DNA of 64,000 nucleotides from Stenotrophomonas humi (GCF_001431415.1 NZ_LDJI01000020.1:62001-126000), one strand, 5' to 3'; shown: positions 28,461-38,545, numbered from the stretch's first letter. The notes: generated by a model from the letters alone, not told the origin. Made by a program: numbers and translations.

Positions 28461-29243
28461 TCAGCGGGGCGATGGATATACCGCCGCGTGGGCCGCTTCG
28501 ACCATCTGCGCCGGCAGCGGTCCAGTGGCGGTGCTGACGTGCTGGAAGCCCAGTGCGTACGCCAATGCGGCAAGTCGTGCGCTGGCCACTACCACCGGTG
28601 TTCGCTGCCAGCGTTGCAGCAGGGCGGGGGGCAGTTGCGGTAATACGAACTCCAGCGCTTCACCGCTGCTGACCGCCAGTACGGCCGGTTCCGGCAGTGC
28701 CTGCAGGCGCGCGATGCTGGCAGCGCTGACCGGCAGCGGTACGCGCTCGTAAACGTCCACACGCAGCAGCTCGGCACCGCGTTCGCAGACCTGCGCGGCG
28801 ATCATGCCGCGGCCACCGGGTGCGGTGACCAGCGCCACACGCAGGCCCTGCAGCGACTGCATGCAGGGCAACGCCAACAGGCCTTCGCTGTCCATCCGCG
28901 CCGGTGCCTGCACGTCGATGACACCATGCCTGCGCAGTACGCGTGCGGTGCCTTCGCCAACGGCAACCACCGTACCTGCGCGTAGGGTTCCGGGCGACAG
29001 CATGCGAACGGTGGCTTCGGCGGCGGCGGGACTGGTGAATACCAAGCGATCACACTGCGCCGCTTCGGTCAGGTATTCACGGGTGATGGGGTCGTTGCGC
29101 AACGCCAGCCGCCACGGCGAAAGCGCCACGGTGCGTGCACCTGCGCGGCTGGCGGCACTGCGCAGGGTGTCGTGCTGCCCTTGGGGGCGTAGCGAGATCA
29201 GATGCCAAACCGTGTCGGCTGGCACATAGGCGCGGCGGTTCAT
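28461..29243 (-). CDS. hemD: Uroporphyrinogen-III synthase
   Basis: HemD cyclises and isomerises hydroxymethylbilane to uroporphyrinogen III. The 260-residue protein shows the two-domain HemD pattern, with LVFTSPAAAEATVRML, VAVGEGTARVLRRHGV, LVTAPGGRG and YERVP motifs in order. The start at 29243 (MNRRAYVP) is preferred; an ATG at 29252 is also in frame. A 115-bp gap separates it from hemX. hemC is not adjacent in the window; the opposite side is a divergent thioesterase. Confidence 0.93.
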   Translation of the reverse strand: MNRRAYVPADTVWHLISLRPQGQHDTLRSAASRAGARTVALSPWRLALRNDPITREYLTEAAQCDRLVFTSPAAAEATVRMLSPGTLRAGTVVAVGEGTARVLRRHGVIDVQAPARMDSEGLLALPCMQSLQGLRVALVTAPGGRGMIAAQVCERGAELLRVDVYERVPLPVSAASIARLQALPEPAVLAVSSGEALEFVLPQLPPALLQRWQRTPVVVASARLAALAYALGFQHVSTATGPLPAQMVEAAHAAVYPSPR

Positions 29244-29286
29244 TCGATGCATTATGCGGGCGCTTTCCGTTTCAGTGCTTTCTTCC

Positions 29287-29745
29287 ATGCTCGAACACGT
29301 CGATCCTTCCGCCTTGCTTGCGCGACTCCAGGCAACCTTGTCCGCAATGCCACCGGTGGCAGCAATGGATATCCGCATTGCTGGCTATGACAACGGCGTG
29401 CTGCGGATGCATGCGCCGCTGCTGGCCAACGTCAATGACAAGGGCAACGCCTTCGGCGGCAGCCTGGCATCGGTGATGACCTTGTCCGGCTGGGCGCTGG
29501 TGAGCCTGCGTCTGGCGATGGCGGGCAAGGACGCCGAGGTGTATGTGGCCGACAGCAGCATCCGTTACCGGGCACCGGTCTATGGCGAGCTGATGGCATC
29601 GGCGAAGGCCGCGCCGGACCAGGACTGGGAAGGCTTTCTGGCGTTGTTCAGCAAGCGTGGACGCGCCCGGATCAGCATCCGCGCCGAGATCGTGGGCGGG
29701 GCGGCTGAACTGGAAGGCCGTTTCGTTGCCATCAGCAAAGGCTAG
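29287..29745 (+). CDS. YiiD-type hotdog thioesterase
   Basis: The 152-residue protein carries a hotdog fold signature (LLANVNDKGNAFGGSLASVMTLSGWALV), where the Asn/Asp-Lys-Gly-Asn region and the long hydrophobic helix match the C-terminal thioesterase domain of E. coli YiiD (FabX-like/DUF4442 group). The substrate is likely an acyl-CoA or acyl-ACP, unproven. The start at 29287 (MLEHVDPS) is close to the divergent hemD start, so the two share a promoter region. Confidence 0.82.
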   Translation: MLEHVDPSALLARLQATLSAMPPVAAMDIRIAGYDNGVLRMHAPLLANVNDKGNAFGGSLASVMTLSGWALVSLRLAMAGKDAEVYVADSSIRYRAPVYGELMASAKAAPDQDWEGFLALFSKRGRARISIRAEIVGGAAELEGRFVAISKG

Positions 29746-29771
29746 GATGGGCGCCTGCCCAGGGGGATTCC

Positions 29772-30206
29772 ATGTACAGGTACCTGCTCCAGTCCGTCAC
29801 TGCCTTGATCCTGCTCGCCGCCGCCGCTGCCGCGCATGCCGGTGATGGCCCCAGCCGCAGCGAGCGCGCCAAGCTCACCGCAACGCAGGACGCCTACGTG
29901 GCCGCCGTGCGCTGGAGTGACTTCGAGGGCGCCGAGCGCTTCATCGACCCGGAATACCTGAAGCTGCAGCCGTTCACCGACCTGCAGCGCGAGCGCTACC
30001 GGCAGGTGCAGGTGTCCGGCTACCGCGAGCGTTCCAGCAGCGCCGGCGCCGATGGCAGCATCGAGCGGCGTGTGGAAATGAGCGTCATCAACCGCAACAC
30101 CCAGGCCGAGCGCACCGTGGTGGTGAACGAGCGGTGGCGCTGGGATCCGGACAACAAGCGCTGGTGGCAGGCTGGCGGCCTGCCGGACCTGTGGCAGGGC
30201 CACTGA
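29772..30206 (+). CDS. Hypothetical secreted protein
   Basis: The 144-residue product begins with a Sec signal peptide (cleavage after AAHAG-like region near residue 24). A compact domain follows with FEGAERFIDPEYLKLQPF and NERWRWDPDNKRWWQAGGLPDLW. The layout resembles small periplasmic proteins of the SnoaL/NTF2-like type, but I cannot assign a family. It lies 26 bp after the thioesterase gene on the same strand. Confidence 0.75.
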   Translation: MYRYLLQSVTALILLAAAAAAHAGDGPSRSERAKLTATQDAYVAAVRWSDFEGAERFIDPEYLKLQPFTDLQRERYRQVQVSGYRERSSSAGADGSIERRVEMSVINRNTQAERTVVVNERWRWDPDNKRWWQAGGLPDLWQGH

Positions 30207-30270
30207 GCCCCCGGCCGCCCTGTCGCCGGCTGTGCGACAATCCCCGCCCGCTTATCGACCCGTGACCTGA

Positions 30271-30708
30271 GTGAATTACGAAGAGTTGCTGGCCTTCGCC
30301 GGCCGAAATCCGATGCTGTCGCTGGCCCTGGTCGGCCTCACCGTGGCCATCATCGCCACCGAGATCGCACGCCTGTTCCGCGGCTACAAATCGCTCAAGC
30401 CCGCCGAGCTGACCCATCTGATCAACGCCGGCAACGCCGTGGTGATCGATCTGTCGGCCAGCGGCGAGTTTGAGAAGGGCCACATTGTCGGCAGCCGCAA
30501 CGTGCAGCTGGCCCAGCTGACCCCCGCGCACAAGCTGCTGGCCTCGGCCAAGCAGTCACCGGTGGTACTGGTGTGCCGTACCGGCAATGCCTCGGCAACC
30601 GCTGCCAAGACGCTGAAGAAAGCCGGTTTCGAGCAGGTTTCCGTGCTCGACGGCGGCATTCCGGCCTGGCAGGCGGCCGATCTGCCGCTGGTCAAGGGCC
30701 GCGGCTGA
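30271..30708 (+). CDS. yibN: Rhodanese-domain membrane protein (YibN-like)
   Basis: Start codon is GTG at 30271. The 145-residue protein has one N-terminal transmembrane helix (MLSLALVGLTVAIIATEIA) and a rhodanese domain with the active-site loop LVCRTGNAS, so the catalytic Cys is present. E. coli YibN has the same layout and the same neighbourhood (yibN-grxC-secB-gpsA); grxC is absent here. The cellular sulfur acceptor is unknown. Confidence 0.9.
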   Translation: MNYEELLAFAGRNPMLSLALVGLTVAIIATEIARLFRGYKSLKPAELTHLINAGNAVVIDLSASGEFEKGHIVGSRNVQLAQLTPAHKLLASAKQSPVVLVCRTGNASATAAKTLKKAGFEQVSVLDGGIPAWQAADLPLVKGRG

Positions 30709-30810
30709 TAGTTAATTTGCGTTAAGGCCTTGTGCAGGGCGCGCATCGCCCCCATCGCTGGTCTGGTACCAATCCCATTAATTGAACAAACAGTTCTGGA
30801 GTCTTGAGAA

Positions 30811-31329
30811 ATGTCCGAAGAGAACACCAACGGCGTAGTCCCGGCTGACGAATCCGCCAACGGCCCGGCTTTCACCATCGAGAAGATCTACGTCAAGGAC
30901 GTCTCTTTCGAATCCCCGAACTCGCCGGCCATCTTCAACGAGAACGTGCAGCCGGACCTGCAGCTGAACCTGAACCAGAAGGTGCAGCGCCTGTCCGAGA
31001 CCGCCTTTGAAGTGGTGCTGGGCGTGACCTTGACCTGCAAGGCCGGCGACAAGAATGCCTACGTTGCCGAAGTGCAGCAGGCTGGTGTGTTCGGCCTGAT
31101 CGGCCTGGAGCCGCAGGCAATCGACGTGCTGCTCGGCACCCAGTGCCCGAACATCCTGTTCCCGTACGTGCGTTCGATGATCAGCGACCTGATCCAGGCC
31201 GGCGGCTTCCCGCCGTTCTACCTGCAGCCGATCAACTTCGAAGGCCTGTACGCCGAAACCCTGCGTCAGCGTCAGGCCCAGGGTGAAGGCACCTCGCTGG
31301 CCGACTCCGAGCCGGCTGGCAACGCCTGA
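30811..31329 (+). CDS. secB: Protein-export chaperone SecB
   Basis: SecB is a tetrameric cytosolic chaperone that keeps precursors unfolded and delivers them to SecA. The 172-residue product contains the family core [32 protein letters not shown] and [32 protein letters not shown]. The acidic C-terminal tail is longer than in E. coli. It lies 19 bp before gpsA. Confidence 0.98.
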   Translation: MSEENTNGVVPADESANGPAFTIEKIYVKDVSFESPNSPAIFNENVQPDLQLNLNQKVQRLSETAFEVVLGVTLTCKAGDKNAYVAEVQQAGVFGLIGLEPQAIDVLLGTQCPNILFPYVRSMISDLIQAGGFPPFYLQPINFEGLYAETLRQRQAQGEGTSLADSEPAGNA

Positions 31330-31348
31330 TCGGCGTTAGCGACATCGA

Positions 31349-32377
31349 ATGAGTACGACTGACGCGAACAAGATCGCCGTCCTCGGCGCGGGCTCCTGGG
31401 GCACCGCGCTGGCCACCCTGTTGGCCCGGCACGGTCACACGACCGTGCTGTGGGGGCGTGATGCAGCCATGGTCGAGGCGATCGACCAGCGTCATGAGAA
31501 TCCCCGGTATCTGCCGGGGATTCCCTTGCCCGAATCCCTGCGCGCCAGCACCGACCTGGCTGCCACCGTTGCCGGTGCCAGCTGGATCCTGGTGGTGGTG
31601 CCCTCGCATGCCTTTGCCGAAACCGTGCGCGCGCTGGCGCCGCTGCGGCCGGCCGGGGCAGGCGTAGCCTGGGCGACCAAGGGCTTTGAGCCCGGCTCGG
31701 GCCGTTTCCTGCATGAAGTGGCGCGTGAAGTGCTGGGGCCCGACGTTCCGTTGGCCGTGGTCACCGGGCCGTCCTTCGCCAAGGAAGTCACCCTGGGCCT
31801 GCCCACCGCGATCACCGTTCATGGCGATGACGAGGCGTTCGCCCAGGAAGTGGCCGATGCCATGCATGGCCCGGCGTTCCGCGCCTATACCGGTGACGAC
31901 ATGGTCGGCGCCGAGTTGGGCGGTGCGATGAAGAATGTGCTGGCCGTGGCCACTGGTGTGGCCGATGGCATGCAGCTGGGTCTGAACGCCCGTGCCGGCC
32001 TGATCACCCGCGGCCTGAACGAAATGCTGCGCCTGGCCGCGGCCATTGGTGGCAAGCCGGAAACCCTGATGGGCCTGGCCGGATTGGGCGACCTGGTGCT
32101 GACCAGTACCGGCGACCTGTCGCGCAACCGTCGCCTGGGTCTGGCGCTGGGCCGGGGGCAGAGCCTGCCCGACGCGGTGAAGGAAATCGGCCAGGTGGTG
32201 GAATCGGTGCAGACCGCCGATGAAGTCATGCGCCAGGCCAACCGCCACGGCATCGACCTGCCGATCTCCAAGGCGGTGCAATCGGTACTGCATGGGGACA
32301 TCAGTCCTTCCGAAGGCCTGCAGCAGTTGCTGGCCCGGGAGCAGAAGCCGGAGTACCCGGACACGCTGTTCAAGTAA
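31349..32377 (+). CDS. gpsA: Glycerol-3-phosphate dehydrogenase [NAD(P)+]
   Basis: GpsA reduces dihydroxyacetone phosphate to sn-glycerol 3-phosphate for phospholipid synthesis. The 342-residue protein has the Rossmann motif [16 protein letters not shown], the TGPSFAKEV segment, the catalytic Lys in [13 protein letters not shown], and [11 protein letters not shown]. Downstream of secB in the conserved order; ends in the terminator at 32397. Confidence 0.97.
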   Translation: MSTTDANKIAVLGAGSWGTALATLLARHGHTTVLWGRDAAMVEAIDQRHENPRYLPGIPLPESLRASTDLAATVAGASWILVVVPSHAFAETVRALAPLRPAGAGVAWATKGFEPGSGRFLHEVAREVLGPDVPLAVVTGPSFAKEVTLGLPTAITVHGDDEAFAQEVADAMHGPAFRAYTGDDMVGAELGGAMKNVLAVATGVADGMQLGLNARAGLITRGLNEMLRLAAAIGGKPETLMGLAGLGDLVLTSTGDLSRNRRLGLALGRGQSLPDAVKEIGQVVESVQTADEVMRQANRHGIDLPISKAVQSVLHGDISPSEGLQQLLAREQKPEYPDTLFK

Positions 32378-32396
32378 GAATCGACGACGTTCAATG

Positions 32397-32424
32397 AAAA
32401 AGCCCGGCGATGCCGGGCTTTTTT
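32397..32424 (+). terminator. Rho-independent terminator of gpsA
   Basis: GCCCGGC and GCCGGGC arms with a 3-base GAT loop are extended by flanking A/T pairs and followed by a run of six T residues, 20 bp after the gpsA stop. Confidence 0.95.
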
Positions 32425-32479
32425 GTGTCTTTGCGTGGGGGCGCGGTAACGCGTTTGCTTCCAAAACCCCAAAAAGAAA

Positions 32480-32508
32480 GAAGCCCGGTCTGGGGGAGAC
32501 CGGGCTTC
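32480..32508 (-). terminator. Rho-independent terminator of ax21
   Basis: Twelve-base arms GAAGCCCGGTCT and AGACCGGGCTTC around a 5-base G loop; on the minus strand the stem is followed by CTTTCTTTTT. It sits 57 bp downstream of the ax21 stop. Confidence 0.92.
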
Positions 32509-32564
32509 CGTGGCGCGTGGGAGAGAGATCACACGCCGTACAACACCACTTGTCTTGCTATCGC

Positions 32565-33137
32565 TTACCAGGTGAAGCGCGGGCCGACGAACCATTCCTT
32601 GTCGCCAGCCTTGGCCAGCTTCACTTCGCCGGTCAGGCCCCAGTTCGCGTTGAACTTGCCGGTCGCGCCGACGCGGCCGTAGAACTCGCCGTCCGGGTTG
32701 TAGCCGTTCTTCTTGCTGTAGTCCTCGTAACCGGCCAGGGCATAGGCTTCGAAGTTCGGGGTGAAGGCCGTGCGCACGCCAACTTCAGCGCTGTAGCCGT
32801 TGAACTTGGGGCCGTATTCCGGATCGAACTTCTGGTACGCGGCGCGGGCCAGCAGGTCGGTGTTCGGGGCCACGGTGTAGTTGTAGCCCACGCCCAGGCG
32901 CCACTGGTCGACATCAACGTTGCCCTTGTCGGTTTCCTGGGCGTTGTATTCACCGAAGATGTGGAAGTTCGGGTGCACAGCCACCGAACCCTTCAGCGCC
33001 CAACCATCGGCGTCGCCACCACGGGCGTCGGTATTGGCGTAACCGCCTTCCACATAGTTGTAAGACAGGCCATCGGCAGCCGAGGCAGCGAACGGCAGAG
33101 CGGCCAGCAGGCCCAGAGCGATCAGGGAAGTCTTCAT
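32565..33137 (-). CDS. ax21: Ax21 family outer-membrane beta-barrel protein
   Basis: The 190-residue precursor has a Sec signal peptide (about 1-21) and a mature part of alternating hydrophobic strands (YNYVEGGYANTD, GVGYNYTVAPNTDLLARAAYQKF, YGRVGATGKFN) ending in a terminal aromatic residue (RFTW), typical of small outer-membrane barrels. Ax21 proteins are characteristic of Xanthomonas and Stenotrophomonas. Early claims that they are secreted quorum signals and the XA21 elicitor were withdrawn; an ordinary outer-membrane protein also associated with vesicles is the safer reading. Confidence 0.93.
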   Translation of the reverse strand: MKTSLIALGLLAALPFAASAADGLSYNYVEGGYANTDARGGDADGWALKGSVAVHPNFHIFGEYNAQETDKGNVDVDQWRLGVGYNYTVAPNTDLLARAAYQKFDPEYGPKFNGYSAEVGVRTAFTPNFEAYALAGYEDYSKKNGYNPDGEFYGRVGATGKFNANWGLTGEVKLAKAGDKEWFVGPRFTW

Positions 33138-33683
33138 ATTCGGGATTACCTTTTTTATTGGTTTTGGCCAATGCCGCGTGGAAACGTTTGCGGCTCGACA
33201 GGTGTGAATTATCCGTTAGCCAACGGAATCGACCCTGAATATCAAACTGACCAGTACATAAATTAAGGCGTCGCGGGGGGAACTTCTGCGGCGCTCGTCA
33301 TGCTGGGGTCCAGGGCGCCGGCTGGCCCGAGGTCGGGATCTTTTCGGGAAGGGCGCGCTGAGCTGTGGGCCAGGCGAGCCGGAGCGCCTATGTGTCCATT
33401 CATGTGCAGCGCAGCTTTCGCACGCCGGGCACTGCCATGGCTTGCGTGTCCGCGGCGATCGGGTCCAGCCATGAAATGACACCCGGTCCGCCGGCATCGC
33501 GGTGAGCCATTGGCCCGGCATGATCGATCCGGGCTTGCAGGCTATGATGTGTCGTCAGCCAGCCTTCCGTGCCAGCCAACGCTTGAACACACGGAGAACG
33601 TGTCTGGCCATGCGCGGACGTTGTATTCATTCCACGATTTCCAGGACCGCCGCCACGCGGGTCGCGCGCCTGCGGGTGCGCCG
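33138..33683. other. 546-bp spacer without supported gene
   Basis: Contains the divergent control regions of ax21 (minus strand) and fecI (plus strand). The ATG-initiated frames are out of character with neighbouring genes or are extensions of fecI. No convincing Fur box was found by eye, although the downstream module would be expected to be iron-regulated. Confidence 0.6.
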
Positions 33684-34193
33684 ATGAGCGCATCGCATTC
33701 ACGTCTGATCGAGAGCTTTCTGGCGCTTTATGATGAACTCTCGCGTCACCTGTGGCGGCGCACGGGCAGTCGTGAGCGTGCCGAAGATGTCATGCAGGAC
33801 ACCTATCTGCGGCTTCAGGATTCCGAAGCGCGGCGCGAGGGCGAGGCACAGATCCAGGACCGCCGCGCTTTCATCTACCGGGTAGCCGGCAACCTGGCCA
33901 TCGACGCGGTGCGTCGTGAACAGCGCAGCCACGGCGATGGCGAGCCGCAGGCTTCGCTGCCGGATTCCGGGCCCGGGCCGGAGCAGCATGCCCTGGGCAA
34001 CGACCGGATGCGGCGCCTGGATGCGGCGCTGCGCGAGCTGCCGCCGAACTGTCGGCTCGCCTTGCTGATGTTCCGCGTGGATGGCTTGTCACATGCGCAG
34101 ATTGCAGGCAGGTTGGGTGTTTCCGAAAGCATGGTGGCCAAGTACCTCGGCCAGGCATTGCGGCATTGCCGGCACCGGTTGGGAAACGATTGA
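33684..34193 (+). CDS. fecI: FecI-type ECF sigma factor
   Basis: The 169-residue protein has region 2 (YDELSRHLWRRTGSRERAEDVMQDTYLRLQD, with the usual acidic motif) and region 4 (LPPNCRLALLMFRVDGLSHAQIAGRLGVSESMVAKYL) of iron-starvation sigma factors. It would direct polymerase to the TonB-receptor promoter when released by FecR. The start at 33684 (MSASHSRLIESFLALYDEL) is chosen because family members begin here; the open frame extends further upstream. Confidence 0.93.
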   Translation: MSASHSRLIESFLALYDELSRHLWRRTGSRERAEDVMQDTYLRLQDSEARREGEAQIQDRRAFIYRVAGNLAIDAVRREQRSHGDGEPQASLPDSGPGPEQHALGNDRMRRLDAALRELPPNCRLALLMFRVDGLSHAQIAGRLGVSESMVAKYLGQALRHCRHRLGND

Positions 34194-34316
34194 ACTGATA
34201 TGCGGCAGGTGCGCTGCAAATCCGGGCCCTGGCGAACGTCTATAGAGGGCAGGTGATCGTTTTCCCGTATTGCGACTCTCCCTTTCCTTGCCGCGCAGCC
34301 CAGACGCCACGCCTTC

Positions 34317-35264
34317 ATGCCCGACAGATTCCGGTCCCGCAACACTGCCATCGATGATGAAGCGATCGCTTGGTTGGCGTGCATGGGAGGCAACCCCAGT
34401 ACTGCCGAGCAGGATGCCTTCGCGCAATGGTGTGCCCGCTCACCGGCGCATGGGCGTGCGTTGCATGAGGCGCAGGTGTTGCTCGAGGCGGTTGGTCACA
34501 CCGATGCTGCACATGAACACCGACAACTGGTGCAGGTGCTGGCAGTGCCCGCAGCACCAGGCATCAGCCGCCGTGGCCTGTTGCTCGGTGCCGCATCGGC
34601 GGCGGCCTTGACCGGGATAGGGGTGCTCGGCATGAGCACCGCGTTGCTTGCCGATGAGCACACCGCAACCGGTGAGCGGCGCGCGCTGGTGTTGCCCGAC
34701 GGGTCCCGCGCATGGCTCAACACCGCAAGTGCCCTTTCCCTGGATTTCAGCCGGCAACAGCGCCTGCTTGCGTTGAAGGCGGGTGAGATTTTCGTCGATG
34801 TGGTCGCTGGCGACCTCTCAGCCATTCGGGTCACCGCGCGGGATGGCCAGCTGAGCACGCGCGCGGCCCGTTTCTCGTTGCGGCAGGAAGGGCGTCGCAG
34901 TGTGCTGACGGTGCTGTCGGGCGTCGTCGAGCTCAGCAACGTCGCCGGCGCTTCGACCATCACCGCCGATCAGCGATTGATCTTCAATGGGGATGTGATC
35001 GGCCTGGTCGAGGCCGTGGACGCCGCTGCGTTGACTGCCTGGACGCGCGGCAAGCTGATCTTCAACCAGCAGCCGCTGCAGGAAATCGCCCGCGAACTGG
35101 AGCGCTATCAGCATGGGCGCGTGCGGGTGGTCGGGGAGCGGTTGCAGCAGTTGCGGCTCAGTGGCGTATTCGCACTGGATGACCTGGATGCCCTGCTGCT
35201 TGCGGTGGCCTCGCTGGCTGGAGCGGAGTTGGTAAGGCTGCCGCTGCTGAGTCTGATCCGCTGA
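34317..35264 (+). CDS. fecR: FecR-type anti-sigma factor/transducer
   Basis: This 315-residue protein has the DUF4880 N-terminus (DEAIAWLACMGGNPSTAEQDAFAQWCARSPAHGRAL), one transmembrane helix (RGLLLGAASAAALTGIGVLGM), the periplasmic FecR domain (LPDGSRAWLNTASALSLDF) and a C-terminal STN-like segment (LRLSGVFALDDLDALLLAVASLAG). It transmits receptor occupancy across the membrane to FecI. An RR pair precedes the transmembrane helix, possibly a Tat-style signal as reported for some FecR proteins. Confidence 0.93.
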   Translation: MPDRFRSRNTAIDDEAIAWLACMGGNPSTAEQDAFAQWCARSPAHGRALHEAQVLLEAVGHTDAAHEHRQLVQVLAVPAAPGISRRGLLLGAASAAALTGIGVLGMSTALLADEHTATGERRALVLPDGSRAWLNTASALSLDFSRQQRLLALKAGEIFVDVVAGDLSAIRVTARDGQLSTRAARFSLRQEGRRSVLTVLSGVVELSNVAGASTITADQRLIFNGDVIGLVEAVDAAALTAWTRGKLIFNQQPLQEIARELERYQHGRVRVVGERLQQLRLSGVFALDDLDALLLAVASLAGAELVRLPLLSLIR

Positions 35265-35446
35265 CGCAGCGGGCCACCACGCGGCCTTCGGCAGCGGTGG
35301 GGATTTTCGTGTGGAGATTTTCATGTCGTGATTGGTGATCGGTGCTGCAAGTTTCGCGTCGCCGGTTCGTCTATAGGAATGAGATGCATTTGCACCATGC
35401 ATTGCCTGCGCACAGCGGGCCTCCCTCCCATAGACCGACAGGAACC

Positions 35447-38400
35447 ATGCGATCCCATTCCCCTCGTGCCTCCGGGCACTGTCTGCTGTCCACCCTGGCC
35501 GTCAGCATCGCGCTGGCAGTGTCGATTCCTGCGTTCGCTCAATCCACGAATGGGCAGGTGTCGCCGTCGGCCAGTTTCGATATCCCGCGACAGTCGATGG
35601 ATACCGCACTGACCCGCCTGGCCGATCAGGCTGGCATCCGCATTCTTTTTGCCTCCGATGACGTGGCTGGTCTGCAGGCGCCTGCGCTCTCCGGCAGCTA
35701 CACGCCGGAACAGGCACTGAGCGCATTGCTGGCGCAGACCGGGCTGGGTTGGCGCTGGCGCGAGGCGGGCATTGTCGTTGTCAGCCGCGCACCGGTTGCG
35801 CAGCAGAGTGCCAATGGCGTGGTCACCGGCGCATTGAATGTCAGCGGTCAGCGCGCTGATTCGGTGAGCGGCGCGCAGCGTGATCGCAGAGGTTCCGACG
35901 ACGTCTATGACCTGGATCTGTCCAGCGTCTACGCAGGCAGGGAGCAGATCGAGCGCTATAAGGGGGCTGCGCCGGCGGATGTGTTCAAGGGCATGGTCAA
36001 TGTCTACAGCGGTGACGCACGCAACAGCGGCGCGCTCGACCCGAACATCCGCGGTATCCAGGGGCCGGGGCGGATACCGGTCAGCATCGACGGAACCGAA
36101 CAGGCCCTGACGGTGTGGCGTGGCTACATGGGCGCCAACAACCGCAACTACATCGATCCCAACCTGATTGGCGGCATCCAGGTCATCAAAGGCCCGCAGC
36201 TGCAGCGCAACGTCAACACCTCGGTGGGAGGCGCCGTGGTGATCAACACGCTGGATGTGGACGACATCCTGCGCGAAGGCGAAGGCTTTGGTGGCGAGGT
36301 GAAATTCGAGGGAAGCAACAATTCAGTGTCGCCGCGCCTGCCGACCCTGCTCACCGGGCAACGCTGGAGCGAGGTGGCGGGGTGGCCCAGCGCGACCTGG
36401 AACTACTACGACCCCAGTCTTTACGTGGCACCGCGCGGCGATGGCAGCAACCATCTGCTCTCCGGCGACGACCAGGCCTACCGCGTCGCGCTGGGTTGGC
36501 GCAGCGAGCGCTTCGATGTGCTGGGCGCCTATGCCTATCGCGAGAAGGGCAACCACTTCGCCGGCAAGAAGGATGCTGCCTACTATTCGCATCCGGCAGC
36601 AAATGGCTGGGACTACATTCCGTTCCTGGCAAACATCTACAAGCCCGGCGACGAGGTTCCCAACACATCGAGCCAGATGGAATCGTGGTTGGGAAAGATC
36701 ACCTACCGCATCACCGACAGCCAGGTCATGCAGCTGGGCGTGCGCGACACGCTGTCGCACTACGGTGAAATCATGCCGTCGCGCATCGCCTGGGTGGATG
36801 CCTCCACCCACGGTGTGCCGCAGTGGCCGCTGAGCCGCGTCGATGCCAAGGCCTACAACCTCGAATACAAGTGGCAGCCGGAAGGCAGTCGCTGGGTGGA
36901 TCTGTACGCCAATCTCTGGCAGACCGATACCGTCAGTGATACCTACAGCAGCGGTGGCCGACCGAATGATCCCGGGGCCTACATCGTCCCCAATTATTCG
37001 GGCACCGGAGGGAGCACCGTCTTCAGCCAGTACCTGCGGAACACGGCCCTGGCCAACGCCGACAACACCCGCAAGGGCGTGAGTCTCAGCAACAGCATGA
37101 TGCTGGCCGATGAGCTGAAGCTGATCGTGGGTGGCAGCTACCAGCACGAGTCATTGCGCTCGGATGACAGCTATTGGGATACGCGCATCAACAGCACCAT
37201 GCGGATGCTGCCGCGTGCCGGTCGTCGGGCGGAGAAGGAACTCAGCCTCAAGCTCGAATGGCAGCCATTGGACCGGCTCACGCTTGCGGGCGGGCTGCGT
37301 TACCAGTCCTTCTGGGCGGTGGATGACCTGGTCCGCAAGATGGCGGCGGAGGGCTATACGGACTTCAGCACACGCAGCGAGCCCACCTACTACGGGATGA
37401 GCTACTACACCGCCGATCCGAATCTGAGCGCTGCGCAGATCCAGGCCTTCAAGGACGATTACATGGCGCAGGGACTGACCGGTTCAAGGTTGGACGATGC
37501 CATGAACTTCTCGGTATACAACGATCCGCACAGTGCTGTGTGGCTCGCCGATGCGAATGGGCGCTACTCGCGCGATACCAACATCTTCCTCAACGGTTCG
37601 CTGGATGGCGTGGACTACCGCCAGCCCAGTGCGATACGTGGCTACACACAGCTGTCGCCACGGCCGGAGATGAAGAAGCTGCAAGCGGGCAAGCAACAGT
37701 CCGGCAACGGCTGGGCACCGTCGCTCTCAGCCGCGTTCCACATCAATGATGAGGCACGCGTCTACTTCCTCCACAACCAGGCACGCCGCTATCCGAGCCT
37801 GTTTGAAAGCACCCTGGGTTTCTCCGCGTCGATCCCTGCCTCGGATCTGAAGCCGGAGCATGTCTACAGTTACGAGCTGGGATACGTGCACGACCTGTCC
37901 ACATTGTTGGACACCGGCGACAGCGGACATGCGGACGTCAAGCTGGCGTACTACCACCACCGCACGCGCGATGTGATCGAACGCGATCCGAATCTCATGT
38001 TCAGCAACCTGGACAAGCAGACCATTCGCGGCATCGAGATGCAGAGCCGTTATGACAACGGCCGATTCTTCGCTGACCTGAGTGCTGCACATACGCTCGA
38101 GAACACGGTGTGTGACGAAAGCACCGCGGTGCAGCTCGATCCGGTGAAGGGTCAGGTGAAACGCTGCGTGGACAACGGCTTCGTCGGTGGCTATCTGGTC
38201 ACCCAGGCGATACCGGACTGGACCGTCAACCTGCTGCTGGGCATGCGCATGCTGGACCGGCGGCTGGAAGTGGGCGCGCGCGGCGTCTACTACAGCGCGT
38301 TCGACAACCCGTACAAGGACAACTACGGCACACAGACAATGGTGCCGTACTACGCCAATACGCCGATGCAATGGGGGCGCATCCTCACCTATGACGCCTA

Positions 38401-38545
38401 TGTCGCCTACCGCCCCATCGATGCAGTGACGTTCGAACTGGTGGGCACCAATCTCAGCAATCTCTATTACATCGATCCGCTGACGCGCTCCGCGCTGGCC
38501 GCGCCCGGACGCACCTTGAAGCTGAGCATGAACTACCGCTTCTGA
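35447..38545 (+). CDS. TonB-dependent receptor with STN signalling domain, probable heme/hemoprotein receptor
   Basis: The 1032-residue outer-membrane receptor has a signal peptide (1-31), an STN domain (about 44-114) for FecR signalling, a plug (GALDPNIRGIQGPGRIPVSIDG, IQVIKGPQLQRNVNTSVGG) and a large beta-barrel ending LKLSMNYRF. The start at 35447 has an AGGAAC ribosome-binding site; upstream in-frame ATGs give no signal peptide. Placement between fecIR and a heme oxygenase, followed by exbBD-tonB, argues for heme or hemophore as ligand rather than ferric citrate. The size is in the HasR range. The ligand remains inferred. Confidence 0.9.
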   Translation: MRSHSPRASGHCLLSTLAVSIALAVSIPAFAQSTNGQVSPSASFDIPRQSMDTALTRLADQAGIRILFASDDVAGLQAPALSGSYTPEQALSALLAQTGLGWRWREAGIVVVSRAPVAQQSANGVVTGALNVSGQRADSVSGAQRDRRGSDDVYDLDLSSVYAGREQIERYKGAAPADVFKGMVNVYSGDARNSGALDPNIRGIQGPGRIPVSIDGTEQALTVWRGYMGANNRNYIDPNLIGGIQVIKGPQLQRNVNTSVGGAVVINTLDVDDILREGEGFGGEVKFEGSNNSVSPRLPTLLTGQRWSEVAGWPSATWNYYDPSLYVAPRGDGSNHLLSGDDQAYRVALGWRSERFDVLGAYAYREKGNHFAGKKDAAYYSHPAANGWDYIPFLANIYKPGDEVPNTSSQMESWLGKITYRITDSQVMQLGVRDTLSHYGEIMPSRIAWVDASTHGVPQWPLSRVDAKAYNLEYKWQPEGSRWVDLYANLWQTDTVSDTYSSGGRPNDPGAYIVPNYSGTGGSTVFSQYLRNTALANADNTRKGVSLSNSMMLADELKLIVGGSYQHESLRSDDSYWDTRINSTMRMLPRAGRRAEKELSLKLEWQPLDRLTLAGGLRYQSFWAVDDLVRKMAAEGYTDFSTRSEPTYYGMSYYTADPNLSAAQIQAFKDDYMAQGLTGSRLDDAMNFSVYNDPHSAVWLADANGRYSRDTNIFLNGSLDGVDYRQPSAIRGYTQLSPRPEMKKLQAGKQQSGNGWAPSLSAAFHINDEARVYFLHNQARRYPSLFESTLGFSASIPASDLKPEHVYSYELGYVHDLSTLLDTGDSGHADVKLAYYHHRTRDVIERDPNLMFSNLDKQTIRGIEMQSRYDNGRFFADLSAAHTLENTVCDESTAVQLDPVKGQVKRCVDNGFVGGYLVTQAIPDWTVNLLLGMRMLDRRLEVGARGVYYSAFDNPYKDNYGTQTMVPYYANTPMQWGRILTYDAYVAYRPIDAVTFELVGTNLSNLYYIDPLTRSALAAPGRTLKLSMNYRF

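Noticed and set aside
32565..33137. Ax21 as a secreted quorum-sensing or immunity-eliciting signal.
   Set aside because: The reports behind that role were withdrawn; the sequence shows a signal peptide and beta-barrel strands typical of an outer-membrane protein.
33138..33683. A possible small gene or Fur-regulated site before fecI.
   Set aside because: The frames have no recognisable product and I could not find a credible Fur box by eye.
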